From Kiloniellaceae bacterium (lineage in GTDB: Bacteria; Pseudomonadota; Alphaproteobacteria; Kiloniellales; Kiloniellaceae): a stretch of DNA of 55,498 bases. Below the pieces are notes generated by a model, which searched no databases, had not been told where the DNA came from, and saw only the letters and a list, made by a program, of their open reading frames with translations. How positions within the stretch are numbered: the first letter of the stretch is position 1; the number at the start of each line of letters is the position of its first letter. Location of the stretch: the NCBI GenBank assembly GCA_021776195.1, contig JAJFGK010000114.1, positions 1-55,498 of the forward strand, given 5' to 3'. Made by a program: the position numbers and the translations under genes. Positions 25,834-37,257 of the stretch are shown in pieces.

Positions 25834-26586
25834 ATGGCAGGGACTTTGCCCGGAGATTTGAGCGGCAAGGTGGCCCTGGTCACGGGCGCCGCGGGCGGGA
25901 TCGGACGGGCGACGGTCGCGGCCCTGGCCGCCGCCGGCGCGAAGGTCGCCGCCAGCGATCTCGACGCCCCTGCCCTGCCGGGTGCTGCCTTGGCCCTGGC
26001 CCAGGACATCACCCGCGAGGACCACTGGCAACGGGCCTTCGGCGCCATCGAGAGCGAGCTTGGCGGTCTCGACATCCTGGTCAACAACGCCGGGATTGCC
26101 CTGGTCAAGGACATCGAGGCCACCACCCTGGAAGAGTGGCGCCGGGTCATCGCGGTGAACCTGGACGGCTGTTTCCTCGGCACGCGGCAGGGCATCGTCG
26201 CGATGAAGCAGCGGGGCGGCGTCATCGTCAATCTTTCTTCCATCGCGGGAGAGATCGCGACCCCTCTGTTTCCCGCCTACGCGGCCTCGAAAGCCGGCGT
26301 CGCGGCGCTGACCCGGACCGCCGCGATCCACTGCACCGACAAGGGTTACCCGATCCGGATCAACACCCTGAAACCCGGTTTCGCCGACACCGATATGGTT
26401 GGGGGGATCGCCGATGCCCTGGGCGAGCCGGAGACCGTGCGGGCCAAGCTCGCGCGCTACCAGCCCATGGGCCGCCTCGCCACGGCGGAAGAGATCGCCC
26501 AAGGGGTGCTCTTCCTGGCCTCGAACCAGTCGAGCTACATGACCGGCGCCGAGCTGGTGCTCGACGGCGGCTTTACCGCGAAATAG
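25834..26586 (+). CDS. Short-chain dehydrogenase/reductase
   Basis: 250 residues, classical SDR. NAD(P)-binding T-G-A-A-G-G-I-G (17-24), N-N-A-G (84-87) and the catalytic S136, Y149 and K153 (Y-x-x-x-K). An acidic residue after the second strand (S-D-L-D, 41-44) favours NAD(H). The C-terminus ends D-G-G-F-T-A-K as usual for this group. The substrate is unknown. It is transcribed away from rplM, with an AT-rich TATTATAGT stretch near 25782 as a possible -10. Confidence 0.92.
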   Translation: MAGTLPGDLSGKVALVTGAAGGIGRATVAALAAAGAKVAASDLDAPALPGAALALAQDITREDHWQRAFGAIESELGGLDILVNNAGIALVKDIEATTLEEWRRVIAVNLDGCFLGTRQGIVAMKQRGGVIVNLSSIAGEIATPLFPAYAASKAGVAALTRTAAIHCTDKGYPIRINTLKPGFADTDMVGGIADALGEPETVRAKLARYQPMGRLATAEEIAQGVLFLASNQSSYMTGAELVLDGGFTAK

Positions 26587-26622
26587 TTATCTTGGCCGGC
26601 GTCGTGGTTCCTGCCCGCCCGC

Positions 26623-27480
26623 TCAGCGCCGCGTTTCGCGGTCAACCGCTGGCGGCGGCGACGCTTCGGGCTGCTCCCTTGGCCGGTCCGCTATCAGACG
26701 GGCGGTCACCCTGCCCAGCAGGGTTTCGATCTCGGCACGCACCGGGATCCAGTTTCCCTCGGTAATCTCGGCGACGAAGACCGCGCGCCGGCTGTCTTCC
26801 TTCTCCGTCGACCAACTTGGCCGTTCGCGCCGAAACCCGCCGATCCGCGTGTAGTCCAAAAGGCAGATCACCGCCGGGCCCGCGTAGGACCAGGGCCGGT
26901 CGGCCTGCAGCGCCACGGTCCCCCCATGGTTGACCTTGAGGTCGTAGCGTCTGCGGCCGTCCCAGACTTTCGCCTCGCCCTCGCAGCGTCCGGTACGGCG
27001 CAGGCCGTCGATCACATGCAACAGTGCCGTGAAGGGATCGGCGGTCCCGACAACCGTCTCCTCGGCAACCGGCGTCACCTCTTCCAGATCCGGCGGCGGC
27101 GAGACCTCGGTCCTGGGCCGGCTGGCCTCTTGCCAGCGGACCTGGGTTTCGCGCCTCTCGCCGTTAAAATTACCAAGGTGACGATGCAACAGTGGCCGGC
27201 GCTCCCCGGTGTCCAGCAGACCCTCGGTCCGGGCAGATCCGCGCCAATCGAACAACAGCCCAATCGCGCCGGTGGTCTGGCCGGCACTGCTGACGAGATA
27301 ACGATCCAGCGCCTCTTTCACGCTGACGTCGGCCTCGGCGACGGTCAAATGGCCCCAGGCGACCTGATATCTGAGATCGGTCGTGGTGGCGCTCGCCGGC
27401 GGTCCAACGGCCAAAGCCAAGGTCGACAAGGCCACGATTCCGGCGATAAGTCGGGCGTGACGGAGGACGGACCGGAGCAT
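26623..27480 (-). CDS. DUF3108 family periplasmic protein
   Basis: 285 residues. A signal peptide (about 1-31) ending P-A-S-A. The mature part has the alternating strand pattern and the V-W-D-G-R-R-R-Y-D-L motif (about 174-183) of DUF3108, a family of beta-rich envelope proteins of unclear role. It lies 52 bases after mce at the tail of the nuo cluster and converges on the SDR gene. The final 25 residues are disordered and Pro/Arg-rich. Confidence 0.8.
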   Translation of the reverse strand: MLRSVLRHARLIAGIVALSTLALAVGPPASATTTDLRYQVAWGHLTVAEADVSVKEALDRYLVSSAGQTTGAIGLLFDWRGSARTEGLLDTGERRPLLHRHLGNFNGERRETQVRWQEASRPRTEVSPPPDLEEVTPVAEETVVGTADPFTALLHVIDGLRRTGRCEGEAKVWDGRRRYDLKVNHGGTVALQADRPWSYAGPAVICLLDYTRIGGFRRERPSWSTEKEDSRRAVFVAEITEGNWIPVRAEIETLLGRVTARLIADRPREQPEASPPPAVDRETRR

Positions 27481-27532
27481 CGCAAAGCGTCTCCTTCGAG
27501 CAGCCCCCCGTGCAAGCCTAAAACAGACCCGG

Positions 27533-27937
<405 letters not shown>

Positions 27938-27962
27938 CTATTTCTCCCGCTCGTCAGTCCGC

Positions 27963-29657
27963 TTAGACCTCCACGTCGGCCAGGCGCATGACGCTGACCT
28001 TGGTGACCGGCTTCTTGCCGATGGCGCGGTTGACGACCCGGCGCAGGGTCATCCGCGCGGCCTCCTCGACCCCGCCGTTGTCGCGGCGCTTGCCACGCGG
28101 CAAGGCGCCAATCGCCTCTTCCACGGCCACCGCCACGCTTTCGAACAGAGCCACGTCCTCCTCGCCATCGCCCAGCACACCGATCATCTCGATTTCGGCG
28201 TCGTGCAGCAGGTCGCCGCGGTCATCGAGCGCCAGAGCGATGAAGGCGACGCCGTGGTTGGAGATCTTGCGCCGGTCCTGCAGCGTCTCGGAGCCGGCGG
28301 ACATTAGCCGGCGACCGTCCACCGCGATGCGTCCGGAGGTCACCTGGCCGATCTCCCGTGCGTCGCCGGGCGCCAGTTGCACGACCCGTCCATTGGTCGT
28401 CACGATGCGCTGCGGCACCTGGCACTCGGCCGCCAAGCCCGCATGGGCGTGGAGATGGCGCGCTTCGCCGTGAACCGGCACCGCGACCTGGGGGCGGACC
28501 CACTGGTACATCTGGGCCAGTTCGTCGCGGGCCGGATGGCCCGACACGTGAATGGGACGGTCGCTGTCGGTGTAGATCTCCAACCCGCGCTCGACCAGGG
28601 CGTTCTGCAGGCCGGAAATCTCGATTTCGTTGCCGGGAATGACCCGCGAGGAAAAGATCACCGCGTCGCCGCGGTCGAGAAAGACCTGGGCATGATCGTC
28701 GTGCACGATCCGCCACAGCGCCGAACGCTTCTCGCCCTGACTGCCGGTGCAGAGCAGCAGCACCTCGTTGCGCGGCAGGTAGTCGACCTCGTCCTCGCGC
28801 AGCAGCGGCGGCAGATCCTGAAGGTAGCCATTCTCGCGCGCCACCTCGATGATGCGATACATCGAGCGGCCGACCAGCGCGACCCGCCGGCCCGCCTCGG
28901 TCGCCGCGGCGATCACGGTCTCGAGCCGCGCGACATTGCTGGCAAAGCAGGCGACGGCCACGCGTTGCTTGAGGCCGCCGATCAGTTCGACCAGAGCTTC
29001 GCGCACCTCGGCTTCCGACCCGGTGTGGCCCTCGACCAGGGCGTTGGTCGAATCGCAGACCATGGCGAGGACATCCTCATCGGCCAGCGCCTCCAGGCGG
29101 GTCCGGTCGAAGTTGTCGCCGACCAGCGGATCGGGATCGAGCTTCCAGTCGCCGGTATGCACCACCGTGCCCGCCTTGGTGCGGATGATCAGGGCGTTGG
29201 GCTCTGGAATCGAATGGGTCAGGGTGACCAGTTCGATGTCGAAGGGGCCGACGTTGAAACGGCCGGACAGCGGCACCTCGGTCACCGGCGCCACCTCGGC
29301 CAGGCCGGCCTCGGCCAACTTGCGGCGCACCAGACCCGCCGTGAAGGGCGTGGCGAAAAGCGGCGCGCGCAACCGCGGCCAGAGGTGGGGCACCGCCCCG
29401 ATGTGATCTTCGTGGGCGTGAGTCAGCACGATCCCCGCCAGCTTGTCGCGGTGCTCTTCGATGAAGGCCGGATCGGGCATGAAGACATCGACCCCGGGGA
29501 TTTCGCCGCGGGAAAAGGTGATGCCCAGATCGACCATCAGCCAGGCGCCGTCGTGGCCATAGAGATTGAGATTCATGCCGATCTCGCCGGTCCCGCCCAG
29601 CGGCAGGAACAGGAGGTCGTCGGGGCCCGGATGGAAGGAGTTGTTTCGGTCGGTCAC
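27963..29657 (-). CDS. rnj: Ribonuclease J
   Basis: 564 residues, metallo-beta-lactamase / beta-CASP nuclease used in mRNA decay and rRNA maturation. The zinc motif H80-A-H82-E-D84-H85 is intact; H-T-G-D-W-K and V-S-G-H-P-A-R-D-E-L are the later catalytic motifs, followed by the C-terminal domain. Its ATG overlaps the coaX stop by 4 bases. Confidence 0.96.
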   Translation of the reverse strand: MTDRNNSFHPGPDDLLFLPLGGTGEIGMNLNLYGHDGAWLMVDLGITFSRGEIPGVDVFMPDPAFIEEHRDKLAGIVLTHAHEDHIGAVPHLWPRLRAPLFATPFTAGLVRRKLAEAGLAEVAPVTEVPLSGRFNVGPFDIELVTLTHSIPEPNALIIRTKAGTVVHTGDWKLDPDPLVGDNFDRTRLEALADEDVLAMVCDSTNALVEGHTGSEAEVREALVELIGGLKQRVAVACFASNVARLETVIAAATEAGRRVALVGRSMYRIIEVARENGYLQDLPPLLREDEVDYLPRNEVLLLCTGSQGEKRSALWRIVHDDHAQVFLDRGDAVIFSSRVIPGNEIEISGLQNALVERGLEIYTDSDRPIHVSGHPARDELAQMYQWVRPQVAVPVHGEARHLHAHAGLAAECQVPQRIVTTNGRVVQLAPGDAREIGQVTSGRIAVDGRRLMSAGSETLQDRRKISNHGVAFIALALDDRGDLLHDAEIEMIGVLGDGEEDVALFESVAVAVEEAIGALPRGKRRDNGGVEEAARMTLRRVVNRAIGKKPVTKVSVMRLADVEV

Positions 29658-30436
29658 GTGCGACCGCCAGACGTGTTCATTTCGTAAATGTTGAGTAGTC
29701 CCTTGAGAGTTAAATCGGGTTCAATGTGATCGATGGCGTCGGTCACCCGCTCGAACAGCGGTGCCAGTCCGCCAGTGGCGATCACGGTCATGGGCTGCCC
29801 GTACTCTTTCTTGATACGTACCGTCAAGCCCTCGATCAGCCCGACGTAGCCCCAGAAGATGCCCGACTCCATGGCCGGCTCGGTGTCCTTGCCGATCACC
29901 TGCTCGGGCTGGCGCACGCGAATGCGCGGCAACTTGGCCGCCGCCCGGGCAAAGGCCTCGACGGAAAGATTGACCCCCGGCGCCAAAACCCCGCCCTCGT
30001 AGCCGCCGTCCGCGGCGACGATGTCGAAGGAGGTCGCGGTGCCGAAATCGACCACGATCAGCGGCCCGCTATAAAGCTTGTGACCCGCCACCGCATTGAC
30101 CAGCCGGTCGGCCCCGACCACGGCGGGACGGTCCATCCGGACCTCGATGCCCAGGTCCACGTCGTGGCGGCCGACGATCATCGGGTCGTGTCCGAAAAAA
30201 TGGCTGCAGAGCGACGCCAGGGGATAGAGCGCATCCGGCACCACGGATGCGATGATCGCGCCGTCGATATCGCCGCGGTCGACACCCTTGAAGGCCATCG
30301 ACTGCGACAGCCATACGGCATAGTCGTCCGTGGTCCGGTGCGGATCGCTGGCGGTGCGCCAGGAGCCGCGCAGCTTTTCCCCTTCGAAGACCGCGAACTT
30401 GAAGTTCGTGTTGCCGCAGTCGATGGCCAACAGCAT
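29654..30436 (-). CDS. coaX: Type III pantothenate kinase
   Basis: 260 residues from the ATG at 30436 (GGAGGGG upstream); the open frame upstream overlaps birA. It phosphorylates pantothenate, the first step of coenzyme A synthesis. Type III signatures: D6-C-G-N-T-N11 (phosphate-binding), G-A-D-R-L-V-N-A (about 103) and D-F-G-T-A-T-S-F-D (about 125). It starts 4 bases after the birA stop. Confidence 0.96.
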   Translation of the reverse strand: MLLAIDCGNTNFKFAVFEGEKLRGSWRTASDPHRTTDDYAVWLSQSMAFKGVDRGDIDGAIIASVVPDALYPLASLCSHFFGHDPMIVGRHDVDLGIEVRMDRPAVVGADRLVNAVAGHKLYSGPLIVVDFGTATSFDIVAADGGYEGGVLAPGVNLSVEAFARAAAKLPRIRVRQPEQVIGKDTEPAMESGIFWGYVGLIEGLTVRIKKEYGQPMTVIATGGLAPLFERVTDAIDHIEPDLTLKGLLNIYEMNTSGGRT

Positions 30437-30440
30437 GACC

Positions 30441-31223
30441 CTACCCCTCCAACCCGAAGACATCGCCGGCCGTGATGGTGCGCCGCGCGCCGTCCGGCAA
30501 GACCAGAAGCAGCGCGCCCCGTTCATCGATGGCCTCGAAGCGGCCCCGCAGCGTCTCGCGCGGCAGGCGCACCTCGATGGTCTCGCCGAGGAACTGAACA
30601 TGGCGGGTCCAGGTCTTGCGCAGGGGCTCGAAGCCGTCCTCCAGCCAGCGATTGACCCAGGCCATGAAGTGACGCGAGAAGGCGTTCAGGAGGTCGACCG
30701 GGCCGATGGCGGGCGGACATCCCTCGAAGCGCAGCGAGGTCGCGGGAAAGGCCGTCTCCTCGGGATAGCTGTGTATGTTGACGCCCATCCCCAGCACCAG
30801 CCATTGCAACCCGCCCTCGGGCGTCAGCGAGGATTCCAACAGAATCCCGGCGCCCTTGCGGTCGTTGAAGAGCACATCGTTGGGCCACTTGAAGGTCACT
30901 TCGATCATCGGCGGCGCCACGCTGCCGACCGCGTCGCTGAGCGCCAAGGCCGCGACGTAGCCGAGCTGCGCGGCCTCGCCGACGGCACAGTCGGGTCGCA
31001 AGATCAGGGACAGGTAGAGGTTACCTTGCGGGCTGTGCCATTGTCGCCCCTGGCGCCCGCGGCCCCCGGTCTGCTCCTTGCTCCACACCAGGGTCCCATC
31101 TTCGGCGCCAGCCTCGGCCAGGCGCTTGGCTTCCTCGTTTGTGCTGCCGCAGGTCTCCAAGGTCACCAGACGGTAAGCCGGCGGCAGCCGGAGCTCGCCG
31201 GCCTCCGATCCGCTGTCCGTCAT
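30441..31223 (-). CDS. birA: Biotin-[acetyl-CoA-carboxylase] ligase
   Basis: 260 residues, starting in an ATGA overlap with the nuoN stop. It activates biotin and attaches it to carboxylases. Catalytic motif G-R-G-R-Q-G-R-x-W (about 54-62) and K-W-P-N-D-V are present. There is no N-terminal helix-turn-helix, so it is the non-regulatory (class I) form. Confidence 0.95.
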   Translation of the reverse strand: MTDSGSEAGELRLPPAYRLVTLETCGSTNEEAKRLAEAGAEDGTLVWSKEQTGGRGRQGRQWHSPQGNLYLSLILRPDCAVGEAAQLGYVAALALSDAVGSVAPPMIEVTFKWPNDVLFNDRKGAGILLESSLTPEGGLQWLVLGMGVNIHSYPEETAFPATSLRFEGCPPAIGPVDLLNAFSRHFMAWVNRWLEDGFEPLRKTWTRHVQFLGETIEVRLPRETLRGRFEAIDERGALLLVLPDGARRTITAGDVFGLEG

Positions 31224-32671
31224 CCGCCGGCCAGAGCGGCAGCGGCGGCCGATGCCCCGTCGACGATCGGATTGGGGAAGGCAATGAAGAAGACCATGGC
31301 AACCGCCGTGAGGGTCAGAATGACGCTCATCTCGCGCCCGATCGGCTGCTCGAAGCTGTCCTCGGGCTCGTCGAAGTACATGAGCTTCACGATCCGCAGG
31401 TAGTAAAAGGCCCCGACCACCGAGGCCAGAACGCCGATCACGGCCAGGCTGTAGAGCCCGGCGTTGATCGCCGCCAGGAAGACGAAGTATTTGCCGAAGA
31501 AGCCGGCCAGGGGCGGAATGCCCGCCATGGAGAACATAAAGATCCCCAGGGCCAGGGCCATCATCGGCTGGCTGCGCGACAGTCCCTTCAGGTCCTCGAT
31601 CTGCTCCACCATGCGGCCCTTCTGGCGCATGCAGAGAATGCAGGCGAAGGTGCCGAGGTTCATCACCAGATAGATCGCCATATAGACGGCGATACCGCGA
31701 ACCCCCTCCTCCGTGCCGGCGGCCAGGCCGACCAGGGCGTAGCCGACATGGCCGATCGAGGAATAGGCCATCAGGCGCTTGATGTTGGTTTGGACGATCG
31801 CCGCGAAGGCGCCGAGGATCATCGAGGCGATGGAGATGAAGATGACGATCTGCTGCCACTGGTCGGCCAGCTCGGCGAAGGGGCCCATCAGGACCCGCAC
31901 GAAGAGCGCCATGGCCGCGATCTTCGGCGCGGTGGCGAAAAAGGCGGTAACCGGGGTCGGCGCCCCTTCGTAGACGTCGGGCGTCCACATATGAAAGGGC
32001 ACGGCCGAGATCTTGAAGGCCAGGCCGGCGGAGAGAAAAACCAGCCCAACGATCAGTCCCACGGGGATATCGCCGTCGTTCAGGGCAGCTCCCAGGACCG
32101 GCTCCAGGCCCGCGAAGGACGTCGTGCCGGTATAGCCGTAGATCATCGAGCAGCCGTAAAGCAGCATGCCCGAAGACAGAGCCCCCAGGACAAAGTACTT
32201 GAGGCCGGCTTCGGTGGCCCGCAGCTCGTCGCGGCGGAAAGCCGCCAAGACATAGAGCGACAGGGACTGCAGCTCGAGGCCCATGTAGAGCGACAGCAGA
32301 TCGCCGGCCGAAATCATCATCATCATGCCCAGCGTCGCAAAGAGCATGAGCACGGGGAACTCGAAACGGTTCATGCCCTCGCGCTCGATAAAGCGCAGCG
32401 ACATGATCATGGACACGCCGGCGCCCAGAAGAACCAGCACCTTCATGAACCCGGCGAAGCCGTCGTTCACGAAGAGCCCGAGGAAGGCGATTTCTCCGAC
32501 GCCTTTATTCGCCAGCACGAGGAGGAGGCAAACCGTCAGCACGCCGACGCTCAGCATCAGCACCGAGCGGGTCGCCTGGTTGCCGCGAAAGACACCGACC
32601 ATGAGCAGCACCGTCGCCCAGCAGGCCAGAAACACCTCCGGCAGGGCGATTGTCAGATCATTGCCGATCAT
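31220..32671 (-). CDS. nuoN: NADH-quinone oxidoreductase subunit N
   Basis: 483 residues, about 14 membrane helices, antiporter-like proton-channel subunit of complex I. Conserved charged helix residues such as the Lys in [13 protein letters not shown] region are present. It is the last nuo gene and overlaps birA by 4 bases. Confidence 0.97.
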   Translation of the reverse strand: MIGNDLTIALPEVFLACWATVLLMVGVFRGNQATRSVLMLSVGVLTVCLLLVLANKGVGEIAFLGLFVNDGFAGFMKVLVLLGAGVSMIMSLRFIEREGMNRFEFPVLMLFATLGMMMMISAGDLLSLYMGLELQSLSLYVLAAFRRDELRATEAGLKYFVLGALSSGMLLYGCSMIYGYTGTTSFAGLEPVLGAALNDGDIPVGLIVGLVFLSAGLAFKISAVPFHMWTPDVYEGAPTPVTAFFATAPKIAAMALFVRVLMGPFAELADQWQQIVIFISIASMILGAFAAIVQTNIKRLMAYSSIGHVGYALVGLAAGTEEGVRGIAVYMAIYLVMNLGTFACILCMRQKGRMVEQIEDLKGLSRSQPMMALALGIFMFSMAGIPPLAGFFGKYFVFLAAINAGLYSLAVIGVLASVVGAFYYLRIVKLMYFDEPEDSFEQPIGREMSVILTLTAVAMVFFIAFPNPIVDGASAAAAALAGG

Positions 32672-32702
32672 TACGTAAACCTTTCATCACAGCGCCAGCC
32701 CG

Positions 32703-34232
32703 CTACTGGGTCGCCACGGTCACGGGCGCCGCATCGCCCGCCGCCGCCAGGGCCGCTTCGTAATTCTGCACCAGGTTCTCGACCGAGACCGCCATGATGT
32801 CGAGGAATGGCATGGGGTAGATCCCCATCCAGAAGGTCATCACGATCAGCGGCGCGAAGACCAGGGCCTCGCGCCGGTTCAGATCGGTAATGGACCAAAG
32901 GTCGTCCTTGGTCATGCGCCCGAAAATCACCCGGCGGTAGAGATAGAGCATGTAGGCCGCACCCAGGACCATGCCACTGGCGGCCAGAATGGCGAACAGC
33001 GTGCTGACCTGGAAGACGCCGAGAATCACGAGGAACTCACCGACGAATCCGGCCGTGCCCGGCAGTCCCACCGACGCCAGCATGAAGATCATGAAAGTCA
33101 CGGCGTAGGCCGGCATGCGCTCGACCAGTCCGTCATAGCGGGCGATATCGCGGCTGTGGATCCGGTCGTAGATCACGCCGACGATCAGGAAGAGCGCGGC
33201 CGAGACGATGCCATGGCTCAGCATCTGGAAGATCGCGCCCTCGACGCCCTGTTGATTGACCAGGAAAATGCCCAGGGTCACGAAGCCCATATGAGCGACA
33301 GAGGAATAGGCGATCAGTTTCTTCATGTCCTCCTGGGCCAAGGCCACCAGGGAGGTGTAGATCACCGCCACCACGGAGAGCGCGAAAACGAAGGGCGCAA
33401 AGTAAGCGGTAGCCTCGGGCATCATCGGCAGGGAGAAGCGCAGGAAGCCGTAGGCGCCCATCTTCAAGAGCACGCCGGCCAGGATCACCGAGCCCGCGGT
33501 CGGCGCCTCGACGTGGGCATCGGGCAGCCAGGTGTGTACCGGCCACATGGGCACCTTGACCGCGAAGGAGGCGAAGAAGGCCAGCCAGAGCCAATGCTGC
33601 ATGCCCGCGGGCAGCCGGACATCGGCGATGATGGTGGCAATGTCCGTGGTTCCGGCCTCGAAGTAGATCGCCATGATGGCGAGCAGCATCAGAACCGAGC
33701 CCAGCAGGGTGTAGAGAAAGAACTTGAAGGCCGCGTAGACCCGGCGCGGGCCGCCCCAGACGCCGATGATGAGGAACATCGGGATCAGCACGCCCTCGAA
33801 GAAAACGTAGAAGACCATCAGGTCCAGGGCACAAAACATGCCCACCATCAAGGTCTCGAGAACCAGGAAGGAGATCATGTACTCCTTGACGTTGGTCCGG
33901 ATGGCATCCCAGCTCGCGATGATGCAGATCGGCGTCAGGAGCGTCGACAGCAGCACGAAGAGCACCGAGATTCCGTCGACCCCCATGTGATAGCTGATGC
34001 CCAGTTCGGGGATCCATTCCAGGCGGTCCTCGAACTGAAAGGCCGCCGTCGTGTGGTCGAAGTCGACCCACAACATAAGCGACAGCAGGAAGGTCGGCAG
34101 TGTGGCCCAGATCGCCGTGTTGCGGGCGTTGCGCGCGACCTCTTGCTCGTCGCCGCGCACGAACACGAGAATCAGGAACGCGCCCACCAGCGGCAGGAAG
34201 GTAATGATGGAGAGAAGCGGCCAGGAGCTCAT
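32703..34232 (-). CDS. nuoM: NADH-quinone oxidoreductase subunit M
   Basis: 509 residues, 14 predicted membrane helices, antiporter-like subunit. The signature stretches M-G-V-D-G-I-S (with a strictly conserved region near the start), [12 protein letters not shown] and [11 protein letters not shown] are seen. It starts 6 bases after nuoL stops. Confidence 0.97.
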   Translation of the reverse strand: MSSWPLLSIITFLPLVGAFLILVFVRGDEQEVARNARNTAIWATLPTFLLSLMLWVDFDHTTAAFQFEDRLEWIPELGISYHMGVDGISVLFVLLSTLLTPICIIASWDAIRTNVKEYMISFLVLETLMVGMFCALDLMVFYVFFEGVLIPMFLIIGVWGGPRRVYAAFKFFLYTLLGSVLMLLAIMAIYFEAGTTDIATIIADVRLPAGMQHWLWLAFFASFAVKVPMWPVHTWLPDAHVEAPTAGSVILAGVLLKMGAYGFLRFSLPMMPEATAYFAPFVFALSVVAVIYTSLVALAQEDMKKLIAYSSVAHMGFVTLGIFLVNQQGVEGAIFQMLSHGIVSAALFLIVGVIYDRIHSRDIARYDGLVERMPAYAVTFMIFMLASVGLPGTAGFVGEFLVILGVFQVSTLFAILAASGMVLGAAYMLYLYRRVIFGRMTKDDLWSITDLNRREALVFAPLIVMTFWMGIYPMPFLDIMAVSVENLVQNYEAALAAAGDAAPVTVATQ

Positions 34233-34238
34233 CGACGC

Positions 34239-36185
34239 TTACCCCGCGTTCCAAACGATGTACCAGGTGACGAGAGCCACGACGCCGATCAACATCGCAA
34301 AGGCGTAGTGATAGACGTAACCGGTCTGCAGCAAGCTGGCGCGCTGCGCCGCGAGACGCGCGGTCAGGGCAATGCCGTCCGGGCCGAAGCGGTCGATGGT
34401 CCCGCCGTCGCCGCTCTTCCAGAGGACCCGGCCAAAACGGTGGGCCGGACGGGTGAAGAGCAGATCGAAGAGCTCGTCGAAGTACCACTTGTTCAAGATG
34501 AAGAGATACAGGGGCCGCAGCGCGCGGGCCGCCATGCCCGGCAGGTCCGGCTTCAGCATGTAGGCGATATAGGCCAACGCGATCCCGCTGCCCGCCGCCA
34601 GCAGCGGCATGAGCTTGACCCAGAAGTCGACGTGGTGGGCGGCTTCGATGGCGTTGTGGCCCTCGCGAACCAGGATGGCGCCGTTCCAGAAGTCGGCCAT
34701 TCCCTCGCCGACGAAGTAGCCGCTGCCGAGCCAGCCCGCGACCACCGCGCCGATGGCCAGCACCACCAAGGGCAGCCACATGACCGGGGGCGACTCGTGC
34801 ACGTGGTCCCAAGTCTCCTGGTCCATTCGCGGCTTGCCGTGGAAGGTCATGATGATCAGACGCCAGGAATAGAGCGCGGTGAAGAAGGCGGCGATCACGC
34901 CGGCCCAGTAGGCGACATAGCCCTCGGCGCCGCCATCTGTCAGGTGGGTCGAGGCATAGGCCGCCTCGATGATCAGGTCCTTGGAGAAATAGCCGGAGAA
35001 GAAGGGCACGCCGGCCAGGGCCAACGAGCCGATCCACATGAAGCTGTAGGTGATTGGAATGCGCTTCCAGAGGCCGCCCATCTTGCGCATGTCCTGCTCG
35101 TCGGCCACGGCATGGATCACCATGCCGGCCCCAAGGAACAGCAGCGCCTTGAAAAAGGCATGGGTGAAGAGGTGAAACATCGAGGCCGAATAGGCCGAAA
35201 CCCCCGCCGCGAAGAACATGTAGCCGAGCTGCGAACAGGTCGAATAGGCGATGACCCGCTTGATGTCGTTCTGCGCCAGCCCCACCGTGGCGGCGAAGAA
35301 GGCGGTCGCGGCGCCGACGTAGGTCACCAGGTCCAGGGCCACCGGCGAATACTCGAACATCGGCGACAGGCGGCAGACCATGAAGACGCCGGCGGTCACC
35401 ATGGTCGCGGCGTGGATCAGGGCCGAGACCGGGGTCGGGCCTTCCATGGCATCGGGTAGCCAGGTGTGCAGGCCGAGCTGGGCCGATTTGCCCATGGCGC
35501 CGATGAACAGCAGAATACAGGTCAGGGTCAGCCAGTTCACTTCGCTGCCGAGGAAGTTGAACGTCTGGTCGGTGACCCCCGGGACCGCGGCAAAGACCTC
35601 GTCGAAGGTCGCGAAGCCAAAGAGCATGAAGGTCGAGGCGATGCCCAGGGCGAAGCCGACGTCGCCCACCCGGTTGACCAGGAAGGCCTTGATCGCCGCC
35701 GCGCAGGCCGTGGGCTTGTGATACCAGAAACCGATCAGAAGGTAGGAGGCCAGGCCGACGCCTTCCCAGCCAAAGAACATCTGCAGGAAGTTATCGGCCG
35801 TCACCAGCATCAGCATGAAGAAGGTAAAGAGGCTGAGATAGGCAAAGAAACGCGGCTTGTGGGGGTCGTGGCCCATGTAGCCGATGGAGTAGACGTGCAC
35901 CACGGCCGAGACCCAGGTGACCACCACCAGCATCACCGCGGTCAGGCTGTCGACGCGCAGGGCCCAGGAAACGTCGAAGTCGCCGGAGCGGATCCAGGTG
36001 AAGATTTCGGTGGTGCGGGCGTTGCCGGCGCCGGCGACGTCGAACAGTACGATGGCCGACAGCAGTGCCGAAACGCAGAGCAGCGTACAGGTCGTGTACA
36101 TCGCGGCCCGGTCGCCGATCCAGCGTCCGAACAGGCCCGCGACGAGGGCGCCCAACAGCGGCAAAAAGACAATCAAAGCATCCAT
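34239..36185 (-). CDS. nuoL: NADH-quinone oxidoreductase subunit L
   Basis: 648 residues: the largest antiporter-like subunit, with 14 core helices plus the C-terminal lateral helix that runs along nuoM and nuoN. Conserved L-P-D-A-M-E-G-P-T-P-V-S-A-L-I-H and V-I-A-Y-S-T-C-S-Q-L-G-Y-M motifs are present. It lies 11 bases after nuoK. Confidence 0.97.
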   Translation of the reverse strand: MDALIVFLPLLGALVAGLFGRWIGDRAAMYTTCTLLCVSALLSAIVLFDVAGAGNARTTEIFTWIRSGDFDVSWALRVDSLTAVMLVVVTWVSAVVHVYSIGYMGHDPHKPRFFAYLSLFTFFMLMLVTADNFLQMFFGWEGVGLASYLLIGFWYHKPTACAAAIKAFLVNRVGDVGFALGIASTFMLFGFATFDEVFAAVPGVTDQTFNFLGSEVNWLTLTCILLFIGAMGKSAQLGLHTWLPDAMEGPTPVSALIHAATMVTAGVFMVCRLSPMFEYSPVALDLVTYVGAATAFFAATVGLAQNDIKRVIAYSTCSQLGYMFFAAGVSAYSASMFHLFTHAFFKALLFLGAGMVIHAVADEQDMRKMGGLWKRIPITYSFMWIGSLALAGVPFFSGYFSKDLIIEAAYASTHLTDGGAEGYVAYWAGVIAAFFTALYSWRLIIMTFHGKPRMDQETWDHVHESPPVMWLPLVVLAIGAVVAGWLGSGYFVGEGMADFWNGAILVREGHNAIEAAHHVDFWVKLMPLLAAGSGIALAYIAYMLKPDLPGMAARALRPLYLFILNKWYFDELFDLLFTRPAHRFGRVLWKSGDGGTIDRFGPDGIALTARLAAQRASLLQTGYVYHYAFAMLIGVVALVTWYIVWNAG

Positions 36186-36196
36186 AAAGGCCGCTC

Positions 36197-36508
36197 CTAC
36201 CCCTTCATCACGTTGATATCTTCCACCGCGATGGAGCCGCGATTGCGGAAGAAGACCACCAGGATAGCCAGGCCGATGGCCGCCTCGGCCGCCGCCACGG
36301 TCAACACGAACATGGCGAAGATCTGTCCCACCAGGTCCTGCAGATGGACCGAGAAAGCCACGAGGTTGATGTTCACGGCGAGCAGCATCAACTCGACCGA
36401 CATCAAGATGATGATCACGTTCTTGCGGTTCAGGAAGATGCCGAAGATCCCCAGGGTAAAGAGGATCGCGGCGACCGTCAGATAGTGGCCCAGACCGATT
36501 ACCAGCAT
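36197..36508 (-). CDS. nuoK: NADH-quinone oxidoreductase subunit K
   Basis: 103 residues with three membrane helices; the conserved Glu residues sit in S-V-E-L-M-L and A-A-E-A-A-I-G-L. It starts 4 bases after nuoJ stops. Confidence 0.97.
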   Translation of the reverse strand: MLVIGLGHYLTVAAILFTLGIFGIFLNRKNVIIILMSVELMLLAVNINLVAFSVHLQDLVGQIFAMFVLTVAAAEAAIGLAILVVFFRNRGSIAVEDINVMKG

Positions 36509-36512
36509 CGCC

Positions 36513-37127
36513 TCAGACCCCGCTTCCGGTGGGCACTTTTTTGATCTCCACCGCGTCCTCGCGGCGCCGGCTGACCTGATCGTAGATCTTCTGCCGCCGC
36601 ACCCCGGGCCGACGGCGCAGGGTCAAGACGATGGCGCCGATCATCGCCACCAGCAAAATCAATCCCGCGGCCTGGAACAGATAGGCGTACTTGGTATAGA
36701 TGACATTGCCGATCGCGGCGGTGTTCGTGACATCGCCGGGCGCGGCCATCGGCAGCGCGAGCGCCGCGCCATGGCCGTCGGCAAAGACCCAGGTGCCGCC
36801 CACGAAGGCCAACTCGAACAGCAGCACCAGGCCGATCAGGCCGCCCAACGGCAGATACTGCAGGAATCCCTCGCGCAGGCGAACGAAGTTGATGTCCAGC
36901 ATCATCACCACGAAGAGGAACAACACCGCCACCGCGCCGACGTAGACCACCACCAGGATCATTGCCAGGAACTCGGCGCCCATCAGCACGAAGAGCCCCG
37001 CGGCGTTGAAAAAGGCGAGGATCAGAAACAGCACCGAATGCACCGGGTTGCGCGACGAAATCACCATCACGCCGGAGGCGATCGCCACGAAGGCAAAGAG
37101 ATAAAAGACCAGCGCCTGCACGATCAT
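36513..37127 (-). CDS. nuoJ: NADH-quinone oxidoreductase subunit J
   Basis: 204 residues from the ATG at 37127 (AGGA 7 bases upstream). Five membrane helices in the first 170 residues, with the conserved [12 protein letters not shown] motif, and a charged cytoplasmic tail. A 130-base gap with short direct repeats separates it from nuoI, the widest gap within the nuo operon. Confidence 0.95.
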   Translation of the reverse strand: MIVQALVFYLFAFVAIASGVMVISSRNPVHSVLFLILAFFNAAGLFVLMGAEFLAMILVVVYVGAVAVLFLFVVMMLDINFVRLREGFLQYLPLGGLIGLVLLFELAFVGGTWVFADGHGAALALPMAAPGDVTNTAAIGNVIYTKYAYLFQAAGLILLVAMIGAIVLTLRRRPGVRRQKIYDQVSRRREDAVEIKKVPTGSGV

Positions 37128-37185
37128 GGCCGCGTCCTTTCGCAACAACGGCAGGACCGGACACTAGCTGTTTGCCGGATCATCA

Positions 37186-37221
37186 CCTGGATCGTCCCCT
37201 GGAAGGTCCCCTGGATCGTCA
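37186..37221. repeat. Three 12-base direct repeats between nuoI and nuoJ
   Basis: CCTGGATCGTCC, CCTGGAAGGTCC and CCTGGATCGTCA lie head to tail, differing at 2 or 3 positions. They fill part of the 130-base nuoI-nuoJ gap. Confidence 0.85.
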
Positions 37222-37257
37222 TCGCCCCTCTTCCCCCTTGGTCTCGTATCCGCGCCG

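Noticed and set aside
30441..31988. A 515-residue frame containing birA
   Set aside because: The upstream half is an out-of-frame reading of nuoN; birA begins at 31223.
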